From NCBI GenBank assembly GCA_030549775.1, contig CM060174.1, positions 29,206,117 through 29,270,116 of the forward strand: 64,000 nucleotides of DNA, read 5' to 3'. Source of the DNA: Tamarix chinensis (taxonomy: Eukaryota > Streptophyta > Magnoliopsida > Caryophyllales > Tamaricaceae). The translations under genes were made by a program, and so were the position numbers. Shown one piece after another: positions 43,701-48,405 of this stretch (position 1 is its first letter; the number at the start of each line of letters is the position of its first letter). The notes below the pieces were generated by a model. That model was not told where the DNA came from. It did no database searches and worked only from the letters and a program-made list of their open reading frames with translations.

Positions 43701-44225
43701 ATTTTGCTTCTTCGTCTTTCTTTTGTTTTTCAAGATTTATTATATTCTTCTAATGAAACTACCTTGAGAATGATGTACACAATTGTTTCTTTGTTGAATC
43801 CGATGGAAAAATTGGTATTTAAATATTTGCATTTGTTCCTTTCTCATATGACACATCCATCCTAACATATGCTTGTTGATGTTTTCTATGATCTTTCTGC
43901 TGATTCTAGTATTTTCCTTTCATCTTCCCCACTAATGTTCTGCCTTTGATATGAAGCAGAGCTGGTCTTTTACTGATATATGGAGCTGGATATCAACTCG
44001 TTCTTTAGACGATTTTATTTCCCCCTTTTCTCTGGATATTGACCTGGCCGTATAATACCGTAGGTGCATTTTTCCATGTGTATCAGCCATTTTATTTTGC
44101 CGTCGATGCACTTCTGCAGGTCTACATCCATGCAAGGAAAATTATTGAAACACAATCTTGGTTCAGAAGTAGTAGATGCTTTAAAGGATATGAAGAAGCA
44201 GCTTTCCGAAAATGAATCAAGGTAG
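1674..44225 (+). CDS. YacP/Rae1-like NYN domain protein, C-terminal 132 residues, six exons (partial at 5' end)
   Basis: The coding sequence joins 1674-1743, 3080-3134, 3950-4033, 4765-4803, 16382-16428 and 44120-44225. That is 401 nt: two bases finishing a codon from an unseen exon, then 132 codons and a TAG stop. Every intron starts GT and ends AG, and all phases fit with no internal stop. The protein reads [17 protein letters not shown], then [11 protein letters not shown], then [48 protein letters not shown] and a charged tail with [17 protein letters not shown]. This matches the YacP-like NYN family, PIN-fold proteins whose bacterial member Rae1 is a ribosome-associated endoribonuclease. 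The acidic residues of FDA and TSD are likely active-site positions. The N-terminal acidic motif is outside the window. Plant members are generally predicted to act in the chloroplast, which cannot be checked here. Family assignment is from recalled motifs; RNase activity is inferred. Confidence 0.92.
1744..3079. other. host intron 1
   Basis: 1336 bp, GT...CAG. Ordinary AT-rich intron sequence with a run of T at about 2583-2607. No transposon protein or inverted repeat was recognised. Open frames here are short and overlap the real exon out of frame. Confidence 0.75.
3080..3134 (+). CDS. host gene, exon 2
   Basis: Acceptor GCAG at 3076-3079, donor GT at 3135. The first base completes the glycine codon of the previous exon; the rest reads [18 protein letters not shown] and ends on a whole codon. 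The CADxWIE motif is characteristic of the family. Confidence 0.92.
3135..3949. other. host intron 2
   Basis: 815 bp, GT...AAG. The acceptor is set by homology: using AG at 3948-3949 gives an in-frame VVSLRNDGC junction, while the later AG at 3959-3963 would break the frame. Nothing else was recognised. Confidence 0.75.
3950..4033 (+). CDS. host gene, exon 3
   Basis: Exactly 28 codons, phase 0 at both ends. It encodes the core strand [10 protein letters not shown] followed by CQQHAAYGA. The aspartate of TSD is the conserved acidic position typical of PIN-like folds. Confidence 0.93.
4034..4764. other. host intron 3
   Basis: 731 bp, GT...CAG. It contains the 127-bp fold-back element; the rest shows no recognisable feature. 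Confidence 0.75.
4489..4615. mobile_element. small fold-back element (MITE candidate) in intron 3
   Basis: The two halves of this 127-bp stretch are imperfect reverse complements. The left arm starts TGTTTGGAACTACTTATCAA and the right arm, read on the other strand, starts TGTTTGGATCTATTTATCAA; both continue with TTATCT...AATAATTACTTATTTT. The loop is short, so the whole unit can form a hairpin. I could not define a target duplication, so the superfamily is unknown. Confidence 0.6.
4765..4803 (+). CDS. host gene, exon 4
   Basis: Thirteen whole codons, [13 protein letters not shown], between CCAG (4761-4764) and donor GTAATT. Its start joins directly to the AYGA end of exon 3. The next coding residues (IKAS) are not found until 16382, behind an 11.6-kb intron. 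Confidence 0.92.
6325..6329. repeat. target site duplication CATTA, left
   Basis: CATTA directly before the 5' LTR is repeated exactly at 12861-12865 directly after the 3' LTR, proving the element's limits. Confidence 0.95.
6330..7324 (+). repeat. 5' LTR of the CRM-like element
   Basis: 995 bp, beginning TGATACAGGAGCATC and ending CATATGCATCA. It aligns over its full length with 11865-12860 and with the solo LTR 13617-14613. Its first 90 bases are homologous to the last codons of pol, because pol runs into the 3' LTR. The 62-codon open frame that repeats in all three LTR copies starts at TTG and is not considered a gene. Confidence 0.95.
7328..7340 (+). other. primer binding site, initiator tRNA-Met type
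   Basis: TGGTATCAGAGCC begins three bases after the 5' LTR end, the standard plant primer site complementary to the 3' end of initiator tRNA-Met. Confidence 0.93.
7520..8437 (+). pseudogene. gag: gag (capsid part) of the CRM-like element, frame-broken at its 3' end
   Basis: Starts at ATG 7520, about 180 bases after the primer site. The first 100 residues are a charged leader with a probable coiled coil ([19 protein letters not shown]). A retrotransposon gag capsid domain follows from about residue 110 to 260, with [26 protein letters not shown] and [19 protein letters not shown]. After VEMQRCATS (about 8285-8310) the reading frame leaves the family pattern and runs into unrelated sequence until a stop at 8437. 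The continuation, VEKHKKEKK and the zinc knuckle, is in the next frame from 8314. In relatives about ten residues sit between these points, so a small out-of-frame deletion is likely. The nucleocapsid is therefore separated from the capsid. Confidence 0.88.
8314..9894 (+). pseudogene. pol: nucleocapsid, protease and reverse transcriptase part of pol, ended by an in-frame TAG
   Basis: This frame carries a zinc knuckle at 8491-8532 ([15 protein letters not shown]-x2-C-x4-H-x4-C). An aspartic protease follows with active site [13 protein letters not shown] at about 8758-8796 and a downstream LLLGRPW motif. Next is reverse transcriptase with [44 protein letters not shown] and an intact YFDD box (9808-9819). 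The frame stops at TAG 9892-9894, after LALRSS. The same frame resumes at once with [10 protein letters not shown], so this is a point nonsense mutation inside pol. The DGGS form of the protease site is usual in plant CRM and related chromoviruses. Confidence 0.9.
9895..11958 (+). pseudogene. pol: RNase H and integrase part of pol, running into the 3' LTR
   Basis: In frame with the preceding part and separated from it only by the TAG. It begins with the RT end [10 protein letters not shown] and [13 protein letters not shown]. RNase H follows, with [24 protein letters not shown] and a DALSRR end. Integrase has a zinc-binding HHCC segment (from [11 protein letters not shown] to CATCQKSK) and a DDE core with [19 protein letters not shown] and DGQTEVTNR. 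The C-terminal module reads [13 protein letters not shown] and [10 protein letters not shown]. The last about 31 codons lie inside the 3' LTR and end at TAG 11956-11958. No canonical chromodomain was seen. The half itself is open; it is called a pseudogene because translation from the normal start cannot reach it. Confidence 0.9.
11852..11864 (+). other. polypurine tract candidate of the CRM-like element
   Basis: AAGAGGGCGAGAA sits directly before the first base of the 3' LTR, as expected for the plus-strand primer. It has one pyrimidine and is also coding sequence of pol. Confidence 0.6.
11865..12860 (+). repeat. 3' LTR of the CRM-like element
   Basis: 996 bp, TGATGCAGGAGCATC to GCATATGCATCA, followed by the duplicated target CATTA at 12861-12865. 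It carries the last coding part of pol at its 5' end. Confidence 0.95.
12866..13616. other. intron sequence between two copies of the CRM-like LTR family
   Basis: AT-rich sequence without recognisable genes. Its first about 590 bases belong to the older LTR-like element that the CRM-like copy entered. Confidence 0.6.
13617..14613 (+). repeat. solo LTR of the CRM-like family
   Basis: 997 bp, full length, TGATGGAGGAGCATC to GCATATGCATCA, same orientation as the complete element 756 bp upstream. It is flanked by its own exact 5-bp duplication GTAAC (13612-13616 and 14614-14618), so it is an independent insertion reduced to one LTR by recombination between its two LTRs, not a piece of the neighbouring copy. 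Confidence 0.95.
15490..15815 (+). repeat. degenerate tandem repeat in intron 4
   Basis: Variants of a unit of roughly 40-80 bases recur, containing TTGGTTGGTGTTTAT, AAGCTTTGG and GTGTTTTTCCTTCT. Copies are strongly diverged and period length varies. Confidence 0.5.
16382..16428 (+). CDS. host gene, exon 5
   Basis: Acceptor ACATAG before 16382 and donor GTATGA at 16429. The sequence reads [15 protein letters not shown] plus two bases of an arginine codon. It continues the LVSE end of exon 4 in phase 0 across 11.6 kb and is completed by the first base of exon 6. The family normally has this helical segment directly after the NYN domain. Confidence 0.9.
17329..17865. mobile_element. possible MITE with GC-rich inverted ends
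   Basis: The left end reads CAATTAAATAGCGGTCCCGC and the right end, on the other strand, CAATTAAATCGCAGTCGCGG. The ends are GC-rich with many short GCG/CGATAAATCGG motifs, while the interior is very AT-rich. No clear target duplication was seen, so the class is unknown. Confidence 0.4.
17881..18222 (-). repeat. 3' LTR of the antisense gypsy element
   Basis: 342 bp with ends TGATGTA and TACATCA. It aligns with 26967-27278, sharing a long stretch around TCATTCAATGATACTACTAA. A TATATAA motif on the + strand lies near 18019. Confidence 0.9.
18223..18320 (-). pseudogene. pol: C-terminal end of gypsy pol and polypurine tract
   Basis: Read on the minus strand this short piece gives [19 protein letters not shown], the pattern of a gypsy pol C-terminus. 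It ends in the purine tract TAGTGGGAGAGAA (18223-18235) next to the LTR. It belongs to the gypsy element, although the open frame joins it to copia RNase H upstream. The join at about 18320 marks the lost copia 3' end. Confidence 0.65.
18321..18895 (-). pseudogene. pol: copia RT end and RNase H start
   Basis: On the minus strand the YVDD box is at about 18762-18773 ([13 protein letters not shown]). [29 protein letters not shown] and [19 protein letters not shown] follow, and then [11 protein letters not shown], after which the copia sequence ends. Frame breaks occur around 18655 and 18740. The catalytic aspartates of RNase H that normally follow are missing because of the truncation. Confidence 0.85.
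18896..20032 (-). pseudogene. pol: copia integrase tail and reverse transcriptase N-terminal half
   Basis: A 378-codon open stretch. The first part ([21 protein letters not shown]) is the C-terminal integrase motif of copia. A proline-rich, low-complexity linker follows, and from about residue 230 the RVT_2 domain begins. Its motifs are [37 protein letters not shown] and [19 protein letters not shown], ending at KSLYGLK. The stop at 18896 precedes the YVDD part, which lies in the same orientation immediately downstream. Confidence 0.88.
19993..20760 (-). pseudogene. pol: copia integrase core
   Basis: Broken minus-strand frames show [18 protein letters not shown] (zinc-binding end), then a segment matching the DDE core, and then [21 protein letters not shown] at 20289-20220, the strongly conserved glutamate motif of copia integrase. 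[20 protein letters not shown] follows. At least one stop precedes SSCVNTP. The central core is degenerate. Confidence 0.8.
20815..21264 (-). pseudogene. pol: copia protease region
   Basis: 149 codons with the intact-looking aspartic protease site [14 protein letters not shown] and the family's downstream [16 protein letters not shown]. It is followed by a short tail with NHCLTVF. A frame break separates it from the gag end upstream and the integrase downstream. Confidence 0.88.
21265..22226 (-). pseudogene. gag: copia gag, frame-broken
   Basis: Starts at the ATG on the minus strand at 22226, 110 bases after the primer site. The fragments read [11 protein letters not shown], then [17 protein letters not shown] with [20 protein letters not shown], then [33 protein letters not shown], matching the N-terminal gag region of plant copia elements (UBN2-type). 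The C-terminal part carries a degenerate zinc knuckle around 21395-21430 ([12 protein letters not shown]). At least three frame breaks are needed to link the pieces. Confidence 0.82.
22336..22350 (-). other. copia primer binding site
   Basis: On the minus strand TGGTTCAGAGCAAGG, which is the usual TGGTATCAGAGC site with one base missing, follows the LTR end ATTCTACA directly. Confidence 0.75.
22351..22509 (-). repeat. 5' LTR of the copia element
   Basis: On the minus strand it starts TGTTGAACATTTAG and ends AATTCTACA, 159 bp, with inverted TGT/ACA ends. A TATATAAATAGA motif lies near its middle (22413-22424). No second copy exists in the window, so the partner LTR is lost. Confidence 0.7.
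22510..23771 (-). pseudogene. pol: integrase and C-terminal part of the antisense gypsy pol
   Basis: Fragments on the minus strand: [20 protein letters not shown] and [10 protein letters not shown] (23388-23300) are the first part of the DDE core. [18 protein letters not shown] and [11 protein letters not shown] (23091-22930) are the later core and chromovirus-type extension. [15 protein letters not shown] (22640-22595) is the C-terminal module. The stretch is cut at 22509 by the copia element. Many stops and frame changes are present. Confidence 0.8.
23900..24440 (-). pseudogene. pol: RNase H region of the antisense gypsy pol
   Basis: Read across frames the minus strand gives [28 protein letters not shown] and GHPIAFFS. 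These match the RT connection and RNase H of gypsy elements. Several stops are present. Confidence 0.65.
24454..24816 (-). pseudogene. pol: reverse transcriptase core of the antisense gypsy element
   Basis: Open over 120 codons: [52 protein letters not shown] and then [10 protein letters not shown]. The catalytic YFDD box has become YFNG, so the active site is lost. The usual upstream part, including the VPKKDGS segment, is missing. Confidence 0.9.
24813..25683 (-). pseudogene. gag: gag remnants of the antisense gypsy element
   Basis: The minus strand begins with [19 protein letters not shown] at 25683 (coiled-coil-like leader). After a degenerate stretch it shows part of the capsid domain: [33 protein letters not shown] and [10 protein letters not shown] (25080-24900). 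The frame ends at [11 protein letters not shown], where the sequence passes straight into reverse transcriptase. Zinc knuckle, protease and RT N-terminus are absent. Confidence 0.78.
25684..26949 (-). other. 5' leader of the antisense gypsy element
   Basis: About 1.27 kb between primer site and gag with no coding signal. A second primer-site-like sequence lies at 26467-26480 (minus strand TGGTATCAGAATCC). Confidence 0.6.
26950..26963 (-). other. primer binding site of the antisense gypsy element
   Basis: Minus strand TGGTATCAGAACCC, three bases from the LTR end, tRNA-Met type. Confidence 0.88.
26967..27278 (-). repeat. 5' LTR of the antisense gypsy element
   Basis: 312 bp, homologous to 17881-18222 over its whole length with several small length differences, including a variable number of AAATCATATCTAA-type units. 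Ends are TGATGTA and TATATCA in + orientation. Confidence 0.9.
27845..29145 (+). pseudogene. highly decayed Ty3/gypsy remnant
   Basis: No long frame remains, but successive fragments keep family order on the + strand. They are [13 protein letters not shown] gag sequence near 27860, a degenerate zinc knuckle region near 28175-28215 ([12 protein letters not shown]), a protease end [20 protein letters not shown] with HVILGM (28610-28700), RT with [17 protein letters not shown] near 28815-28865, and the RNase H connection TPKNL...LGLT near 29080-29125. A run of 23 T at 28954-28976 interrupts it. No LTRs were found. Confidence 0.6.
29146..29964. other. AT-rich intron sequence, nothing recognised
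   Basis: No coding signal, no clear repeat and no element ends were seen. Short AT microsatellite-like runs occur around 29440-29470 and 29820. Confidence 0.5.
29965..29972. repeat. 8-bp target duplication AGTCTAAG, left
   Basis: AGTCTAAG is repeated exactly at 30705-30712, on the other side of the hAT-type element. Confidence 0.9.
29973..30704. mobile_element. non-autonomous hAT-type DNA transposon
   Basis: 732 bp. The left end CAGTGTTTGAAAAGGCATGC pairs imperfectly with the right end, which reads CGGTGATTGAAAAGTCCTAA on the other strand; both then contain repeated CCTAGGCGC-like motifs. An exact 8-bp target duplication flanks it, the diagnostic size for hAT elements. The interior has no intact transposase, though a serine-rich, acidic stretch near 30370-30470 could be a remnant of a transposase C-terminus (weak). 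Confidence 0.88.
31080..31975. repeat. degenerate AT-rich tandem repeat
   Basis: Units of about 40-45 bases recur with motifs such as ACCATAACTAAATTGATCTTT and TATAGTCAATATTTTACC. Copies are diverged and no single period holds through the array. Confidence 0.5.
32239..32917 (-). pseudogene. 3' part of an L1-like LINE: reverse transcriptase zinc-binding domain and tail
   Basis: On the minus strand 32915-32520 gives [20 protein letters not shown] and then [20 protein letters not shown] followed by [20 protein letters not shown]. This is the C-terminal zinc-binding domain (zf-RVT) of plant LINE ORF2. The 3' untranslated part ends with AATAAA-like signals and a short A8 tail (T8 at 32239-32246). 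The domain's start is cut at 32917 by the gypsy insertion and continues at 38550. Stops and frame breaks are present. Confidence 0.88.
32918..33478 (+). repeat. 5' LTR of the chromovirus
   Basis: 561 bp, TGTCACAGCC to CCCCAACA. It contains a run of GGGGA units (33178-33208), a TATA box TATAAATA at 33216-33223 and an AATAAAG polyadenylation-type signal near 33283. Confidence 0.9.
33216..33223 (+). promoter_or_regulatory. TATA box in the chromovirus LTR
   Basis: CTATAAATAGAGG in the 5' LTR; the same motif is conserved in the 3' LTR near 38307-38318. It is a probable core promoter of the element. Confidence 0.7.
33481..33492 (+). other. degenerate primer binding site of the chromovirus
   Basis: CGATATCAGAGC, two changes from the tRNA-Met site TGGTATCAGAGC, two bases after the LTR. 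Confidence 0.6.
33547..34600 (+). pseudogene. gag: gag of the chromovirus, frame-broken
   Basis: The first open part begins at a TTG (the true start is not clear) and carries a coiled-coil leader ([20 protein letters not shown]) and then [18 protein letters not shown] of the capsid domain; it stops at 34089. The capsid continues in another frame with [11 protein letters not shown] (34120-34160), a TAA, and then [20 protein letters not shown] and [12 protein letters not shown] (34169-34345). A zinc-knuckle-like segment follows near 34540-34580 ([13 protein letters not shown], read across frames), where the usual histidine is not evident. Confidence 0.82.
34685..34903 (+). pseudogene. pol: protease of the chromovirus, active site lost
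   Basis: Reads [19 protein letters not shown], where the retroviral-type active site should be D-T-G-A but is D-I-R-A, and then [15 protein letters not shown]. The catalytic aspartate remains, but the two following residues are changed, so the enzyme is probably inactive. The frame stops at TGA 34901-34903; sequence matching the rest of the domain continues downstream. Confidence 0.85.
35200..35911 (+). pseudogene. pol: reverse transcriptase of the chromovirus
   Basis: [20 protein letters not shown] and [19 protein letters not shown] (35260-35430) form the N-terminal part, stopped at TAG 35449-35451. [17 protein letters not shown] follows near 35478-35530. After a frame change come [17 protein letters not shown] and an intact YLDD box (35779-35790), then [10 protein letters not shown]. 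The frame is lost again at 35911. Confidence 0.88.
36001..36560 (+). pseudogene. pol: RNase H region of the chromovirus
   Basis: [20 protein letters not shown] starts the region. RNase H follows with [42 protein letters not shown] and [15 protein letters not shown]. It stays in one frame but is cut by TAG codons at 36217-36219 (just before TDASD) and 36415-36417. Confidence 0.88.
36561..37770 (+). pseudogene. pol: integrase of the chromovirus
   Basis: One frame, interrupted by stops at 36604, 36823, 36946, 37231, 37267, 37291, 37378 and 37768. The zinc-binding part contains [10 protein letters not shown] and the core [40 protein letters not shown] shows a clean loss of about 15 residues between the second aspartate and the segment before the glutamate. 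[20 protein letters not shown] and [13 protein letters not shown] follow. Confidence 0.87.
37771..38009 (+). pseudogene. pol: chromodomain and C-terminus of the chromovirus pol, with purine tract
   Basis: In frame with the integrase. [12 protein letters not shown] and [20 protein letters not shown] (37867-37920) form a chromodomain core with its aromatic residues. Two TAG codons follow in what would be the LWQFRDQIK helix. The reading ends at RTSRA and a TAG. The purine tract GGTGGGGGAGGA (37998-38009) precedes the 3' LTR. Confidence 0.85.
38010..38549 (+). repeat. 3' LTR of the chromovirus, 3' end missing
   Basis: 540 bp beginning TGTTACGGCC, homologous to 32918-33478 up to AAAAGACT. The last about 25-30 bases present in the 5' LTR are absent; LINE sequence follows at once. 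Confidence 0.88.
38550..39900 (-). pseudogene. reverse transcriptase of the L1-like LINE
   Basis: On the minus strand the order is [11 protein letters not shown] (about 39780), [40 protein letters not shown], the [13 protein letters not shown] motif, an intact FADDLLL catalytic box (39085-39065), and then [20 protein letters not shown] and [20 protein letters not shown] ending at VGRYVWQL (38550-38600). This is ORF2 of a plant L1-clade LINE. Frame breaks occur near 39100 and 39530. The next domain is found on the far side of the chromovirus at 32917. Confidence 0.9.
40514..41000 (-). pseudogene. endonuclease of the LINE
   Basis: On the minus strand: [36 protein letters not shown] and [20 protein letters not shown] followed by NQSPETR. 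This is the apurinic-type endonuclease of plant LINEs. The catalytic GDFN motif has changed to HDFI, which should abolish activity; the TWTN motif is intact. Confidence 0.87.
41160..42065 (-). pseudogene. ORF1 of the LINE: DUF4283-type domain and zinc knuckle
   Basis: On the minus strand: [20 protein letters not shown] and [20 protein letters not shown], then [20 protein letters not shown] and [20 protein letters not shown] followed by ISYPRLPI. These are the DUF4283 region typical of plant LINE ORF1 proteins. A CCHC-type end ([13 protein letters not shown]) follows near 41400-41350. Three frames are used, so at least two frame breaks are present. The exact 5' end of the element is not clear and no target duplication was found. 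Confidence 0.82.
42066..43107. other. intron 5 sequence, probably LINE 5' UTR then unknown
   Basis: The stretch beside ORF1 may be the LINE's 5' untranslated part. No coding signal was found on either strand. Confidence 0.4.
43110..43341. mobile_element. Stowaway-type MITE (Tc1/mariner)
   Basis: 232 bp flanked by TA dinucleotides (43108-43109 and 43342-43343). The left end is TTCCCTCTGTATTCAAAAGA and the right end, on the other strand, is CTCCCTCTATATTCAAAAGA. The CTCCCTC start and TA duplication are diagnostic for Stowaway. The AT-rich centre has no coding capacity. Confidence 0.93.
44120..44225 (+). CDS. host gene, last exon
   Basis: Acceptor CTGCAG ends at 44119. The first G completes the arginine codon begun in exon 5, then 34 codons follow: [20 protein letters not shown], then [14 protein letters not shown] and TAG. 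This is the usual C-terminal tail of plant YacP-like proteins. The sequence is uninterrupted despite lying 27.7 kb from the previous exon. Confidence 0.92.
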
Positions 44226-45589
44226 TTGCTAGGTACTTCTAGCAAAGTGCGTTCTAATGGTTTAAAGTCTTGAGTTGGATCTAGCTTGTTGTAAAATCTG
44301 CGTATGCACATCCCGTGATTGCGATTTGTTATAGGTATTTCCTCGTTGACTTTTCCTCTTATTGAGCAAGGTCCTTTTAGCTTATCATGTATACTGATAT
44401 GTGAGAATTTCTGTACTGTAGATACTATATTAAATTTATCTATCAACGTGTTGGATTTCTTATGCATACTTTGAGAACCTTCTATTCTTCTAGCTATACT
44501 TAAATGAGACGAATGGACAATGAGCGGGACATATTAGACGCGCACTAAAAAAAAGAGAATTTATATCACATACTCAAAATCCCTTCTTAAAAGATACTCT
44601 CAGTATATCCCGGAGCTGCTCACTCATAGCTGGACAAATATATCATACTACCTTTTTTCCCCGCCTGTTATTCTTTCTTACGCATGCAATAGTTTAGGAG
44701 AGTTTCATTCAATCAGCTAAAGAGATAGCTTGCTCACATTTATTTTCAATTTAAACTCGCAATTCTTTAATGTTTTGATTTAGATTTATAATACGAAAAT
44801 TGTAATTCAAGACATTCGTTTTAGCTATTTCAATTCAGTAATATGAGAGAATCGCAGTTACATCCATGTTGTATATCTTCTCTTGAATTTCTTTAATTCT
44901 CATCCTCTTTCTACAAATCGTAATTCACATCATCAAAGTGGATTGAAAGTGCAATTCAAAATCAAAATTGATTCATATTATTCTGAATTGAAATGAAAGT
45001 ACTGATGGAATTGAATCTAGAGGCGACTTGCAATGAAGAGACAAGACAACTGGATGACCATGTAATCTCATTAGGTGTATCTTGTATTTTCATCTAGTAG
45101 AGGCATATTGATAAACATGAATGATTAAAGTATTTGTTGAATATGTTCGTCGGAATATTTTTTATTTTATGATAATTGCTTAAAATGTTTAGATTCATTA
45201 CATATAAACTACTGAGGTACCACCAATAAAATATATATGTTGGGCATTTGATGAACATGTCTATTCATGTATAGGTATTTAATTTATTATTATTTTTTTA
45301 TGTTCATTGCATAAAACTTTTAAGTTCATCAAATTAATATTTTAGGGTCAACTATTAAAATATGTTATGTCAAACATCTAATGAACATGTGTATTCACAT
45401 ATGGTATATACTTTTTCATTTTATATTTATCGCATAAAATTTTTAGGTTCAACGCATAAAATGTTTAGATTCAATGTATAAAGCATTTGAGTTTCATCAC
45501 ATAAAATGTTTGTCTTCGACATCTAATGATTATTTTATTAACTCGTTAGTGGACACATGCATTGTTGTTGATGAATTGAGTTCTTCTAT
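44226..45589. other. 3' flank of the host gene and intergenic sequence
   Basis: The first few hundred bases should contain the 3' UTR; no clear AATAAA signal was seen. From about 45100 to 45530 a loose repeat with CATAAAATGTTTAGGTTCA motifs occurs. No gene was recognised. Confidence 0.5.
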
Positions 45590-46355
45590 AATCGAATATG
45601 GAAGGTTTGAACCATTATGAATAATTATTCACTTTGAAGATGAGACTTATATGTTATATAATAATTATGCTCCCTTGTATATGATTTGAGTATTAGAAAA
45701 TGTAAGTAACGGTTTGGAGTTGATGGAAATTTATCAATGAAATAATATGTTTATTATAAATTAAGGACGAAACCGATGCTTATGTCATTTGTCATAAAGA
45801 GAAGCATAGTATAACATACACAAATATGGACATTCATTATGGTTACAAGGCCATGGTTCAATTCTACATAGTCAAAGATGGGTATTGGACTCTTAAATCA
45901 TATACAAGGGAGCATAAAAGAAACATCAGTTAAGGTCCCAAAGAAATGTCATAGATAGCTAGTAGACAACGTTAAATAATGAAGGATTCTAGGGTTAGAT
46001 TGCGTGATGCCATTAAGTTAACTAATGAGATAGGTGGGTCTCAAAACTTGGGATTTACTTCTAGGGTTGTGTATATCGATATTGCAAATAACACATAAAA
46101 CCTTTGATGCCAGTTAATCAACTCTATTAGTACAGATATTTAAGAAAGGGGATCTATGAGAACACAACATTTATTTTGATTTTGAGGTGGATGAAGATGG
46201 TAGTCTTTATAGTTTTCTTTGGTGTGATAGTAGGATAAAAGAGGATTTTGATATGTTTGGTAATCTTTTGGTTCATGACACAACCTATAGGATCAAAAAA
46301 TATAATATGATTTGTGGATTTTTATTGAATGAGAGCACCGATACTTTAGTTAGGG
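45590..46355 (+). pseudogene. FAR1/MULE-related pseudogene, copy A (N-terminal half)
   Basis: Broken frames on the + strand show the FAR1 DNA-binding start (DETYMLYNNYA, near 45640-45670). Further on comes FDFEVDEDGSLYSFLWCDSR, then DFDMFGNLLVHDTTYR and KYNMICGFLLNESTDT (46173-46345), the beginning of the MULE transposase domain of FHY3/FAR1-type proteins. The similarity stops abruptly at about 46355, just after the position where copy B continues with WLFK. FAR1 proteins are domesticated Mutator-like transposases; this copy is a dead fragment. Confidence 0.82.
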
Positions 46356-46362
46356 AAGGTGG

Positions 46363-48405
46363 AGTATGGAGAAAGATAAAGTTACAATTAAGTCTGGGAT
46401 TCTAGTTACTAAAACTAAACTAGATAAAATAGGAAAAGAATTAGTTGCAAGGTTGGGGTTATAAAGTTAAACCAACATATGTTAATGTCCAAACTAGGTT
46501 TTAAACTAATCATCCAAATTTTATCAAATTTTAACCTAATTAAATTTATATCTAATTCATCATAATAATACATAAAATACAACACATCTTATAATAATTA
46601 TTCTAATTAATTACACATAATTACTAGTTATACAACACATCCCAAAAGTGAGGCTTGGGCTCGGTTTATTTAATTAAATGAACGTGCCGAATTGAGCTTT
46701 TAACGAGCCGAGCTGAGGCTAATACTGAATTGGCTCAACTCATTTACAACTCTAGTTACATCTAAGGAAATCCTATGGAATGGAGTGTTGTTGAACATGT
46801 CTTTTTAGCTTCGGCTTTCCCTTCTACTATATACAATTGGTGATATAGTGTATTACTATTGTGAGTTACTCCATTCTCTTTAATGGTATACCTAGTCCTC
46901 CTTTCTCTACTAAAAAATGTATAAGCCATGGATACCCTATCTCCCCCTACATTTTGTGTTAGTTATGGAGTATCTATATCGAATATAACAAGGGTTATGG
47001 TTGACCAAGGAGTTTAGATGCCACCCTAAATACAAAAAAGCCAAGATCATTGCTTTGTCTTTGCTAATGATCTTCTATTGTTCTCTCATGAGGATTCTTC
47101 ATTAGTCCAGGCATTAATGAATAGTTTCCGCCCATTTTATAAGTTATTTAGCCTTGAGTTGAATCTACAAAATAAGAAAAAGGAAAAAAAAAAGCCACTA
47201 CTATTGTGTAAGAATGTTTGATGCTAGGAAAATATAGTTGATCACTTTGCTTGAAATGCAAGCTAGCCATTTGACTGTTACCTTTCTTGGTGTCCTTTTA
47301 ACAAGTAAAATCTTTTTTTTTGTTCAATGCTCTCAACTCATGGACATGATTACGGCAAAATTGCATCTTTAGCCTGTCAAATTACTAAGCTATGATGGCA
47401 TACATTGGCTTATCAAATTAGTAATTTATACTATTCAAATGTACTGAATGCAATTGTTTCTTTTATCTAAGAAAGTACTTTATAATATTGAGGCTCTGTG
47501 TTGATTATTAATATGGTCACGCTCTACTCAAATCACTTGAAAATATTTTATCTCATGGAAAACTATATGTTCCCCAGACCATGAGGGAAGATTGGGTTCG
47601 ACAAACCTAGAAACTTGGAATAGGGTAACAATTGGTAAACTACTTTGGAAACTAGCAATGAGGAAAGATATTATGTGGGTAAATGGATACTCGAATATTA
47701 CTTTAAAGGAAAACCTCTCTAGGATGTTGCAATCACAAACTGGTTATCCTATAATATGAGGAATATACTAAAATTAAGGAAGTTGATATCTTGTGGACGT
47801 GCTTCAAATCAAACCATGATACTTGACAAAACAATAAACTACAGCATTTTAAAATTGGAAGACACCATTAGCTCTTTAGGTTGCGACCCATGAAATATCG
47901 GTTACCAAGCAGTCTATGAAAACATTGGTATTCAAGTTGATCAAAAATGTATTTTGTGTAACTCATAACAAGCATTAATGGATCATTTTTTCTTTTAGGG
48001 CTCATATATTCTAGAATTATAGAGAAAATTTCTTGCTAGCTTAAGTCCTATTAATCTATTCCTCACTTGTCAAAGAAAGTTGCCTTGTATTTCTCAACAA
48101 AGGAGAATACCAAAAGAAAAGTATATGGCACCGAAGCCTCTATTTGGAAGATTAGTGTACCCTTTTTTGGCATCAAAGAAACCGAAGAATTTTTAATCAA
48201 AAGCACTTGTCTATTTTATCTTTACTAAAACATATTGTTTGGGATGTTGCTAGTTGTGAAGGTTTTTTTTTTCTTTAAAGAAAATGTTTTAACTCGTTAG
48301 CCAAGTGCATTGATGGGATAAATTATGGGGAATACCTCTTGTTTTAGATGTACTTAAATTGCCAAACTTGGTTTTAATAAAAAGTGACATTACTATATAT
48401 ATATA
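46363..48405 (+). mobile_element. L1-like LINE fragment, forward copy, with flanking sequence
   Basis: 46363-46632 is reverse-complementary to 61190-61480 and is not LINE coding sequence. 46633-46755 is unique to this copy. From about 46765 LINE RT remnants run on the + strand, with KAKIIALSFANDLLLFSHED near 47045-47105, where the catalytic FADD has become FAND, and then the SLELNLQN motif. The 3' end is GGTTTTAATAAAAAGTGACATTACT, the tail typical of plant L1 elements, followed by an AT repeat. Many stops are present. Confidence 0.78.

Larger units (their letters stand above)
16429..44119. other. host intron 5, 27.7 kb, filled by nested transposable elements
   Basis: Donor GTATGA at 16429 and acceptor CTGCAG ending at 44119. 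Most of the intron is occupied by the elements listed separately. Stretches over 300 bases with nothing recognised are 16429-17328, 27284-27845, 29146-29964, about 42066-43107 and 43344-44119. Confidence 0.85.
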
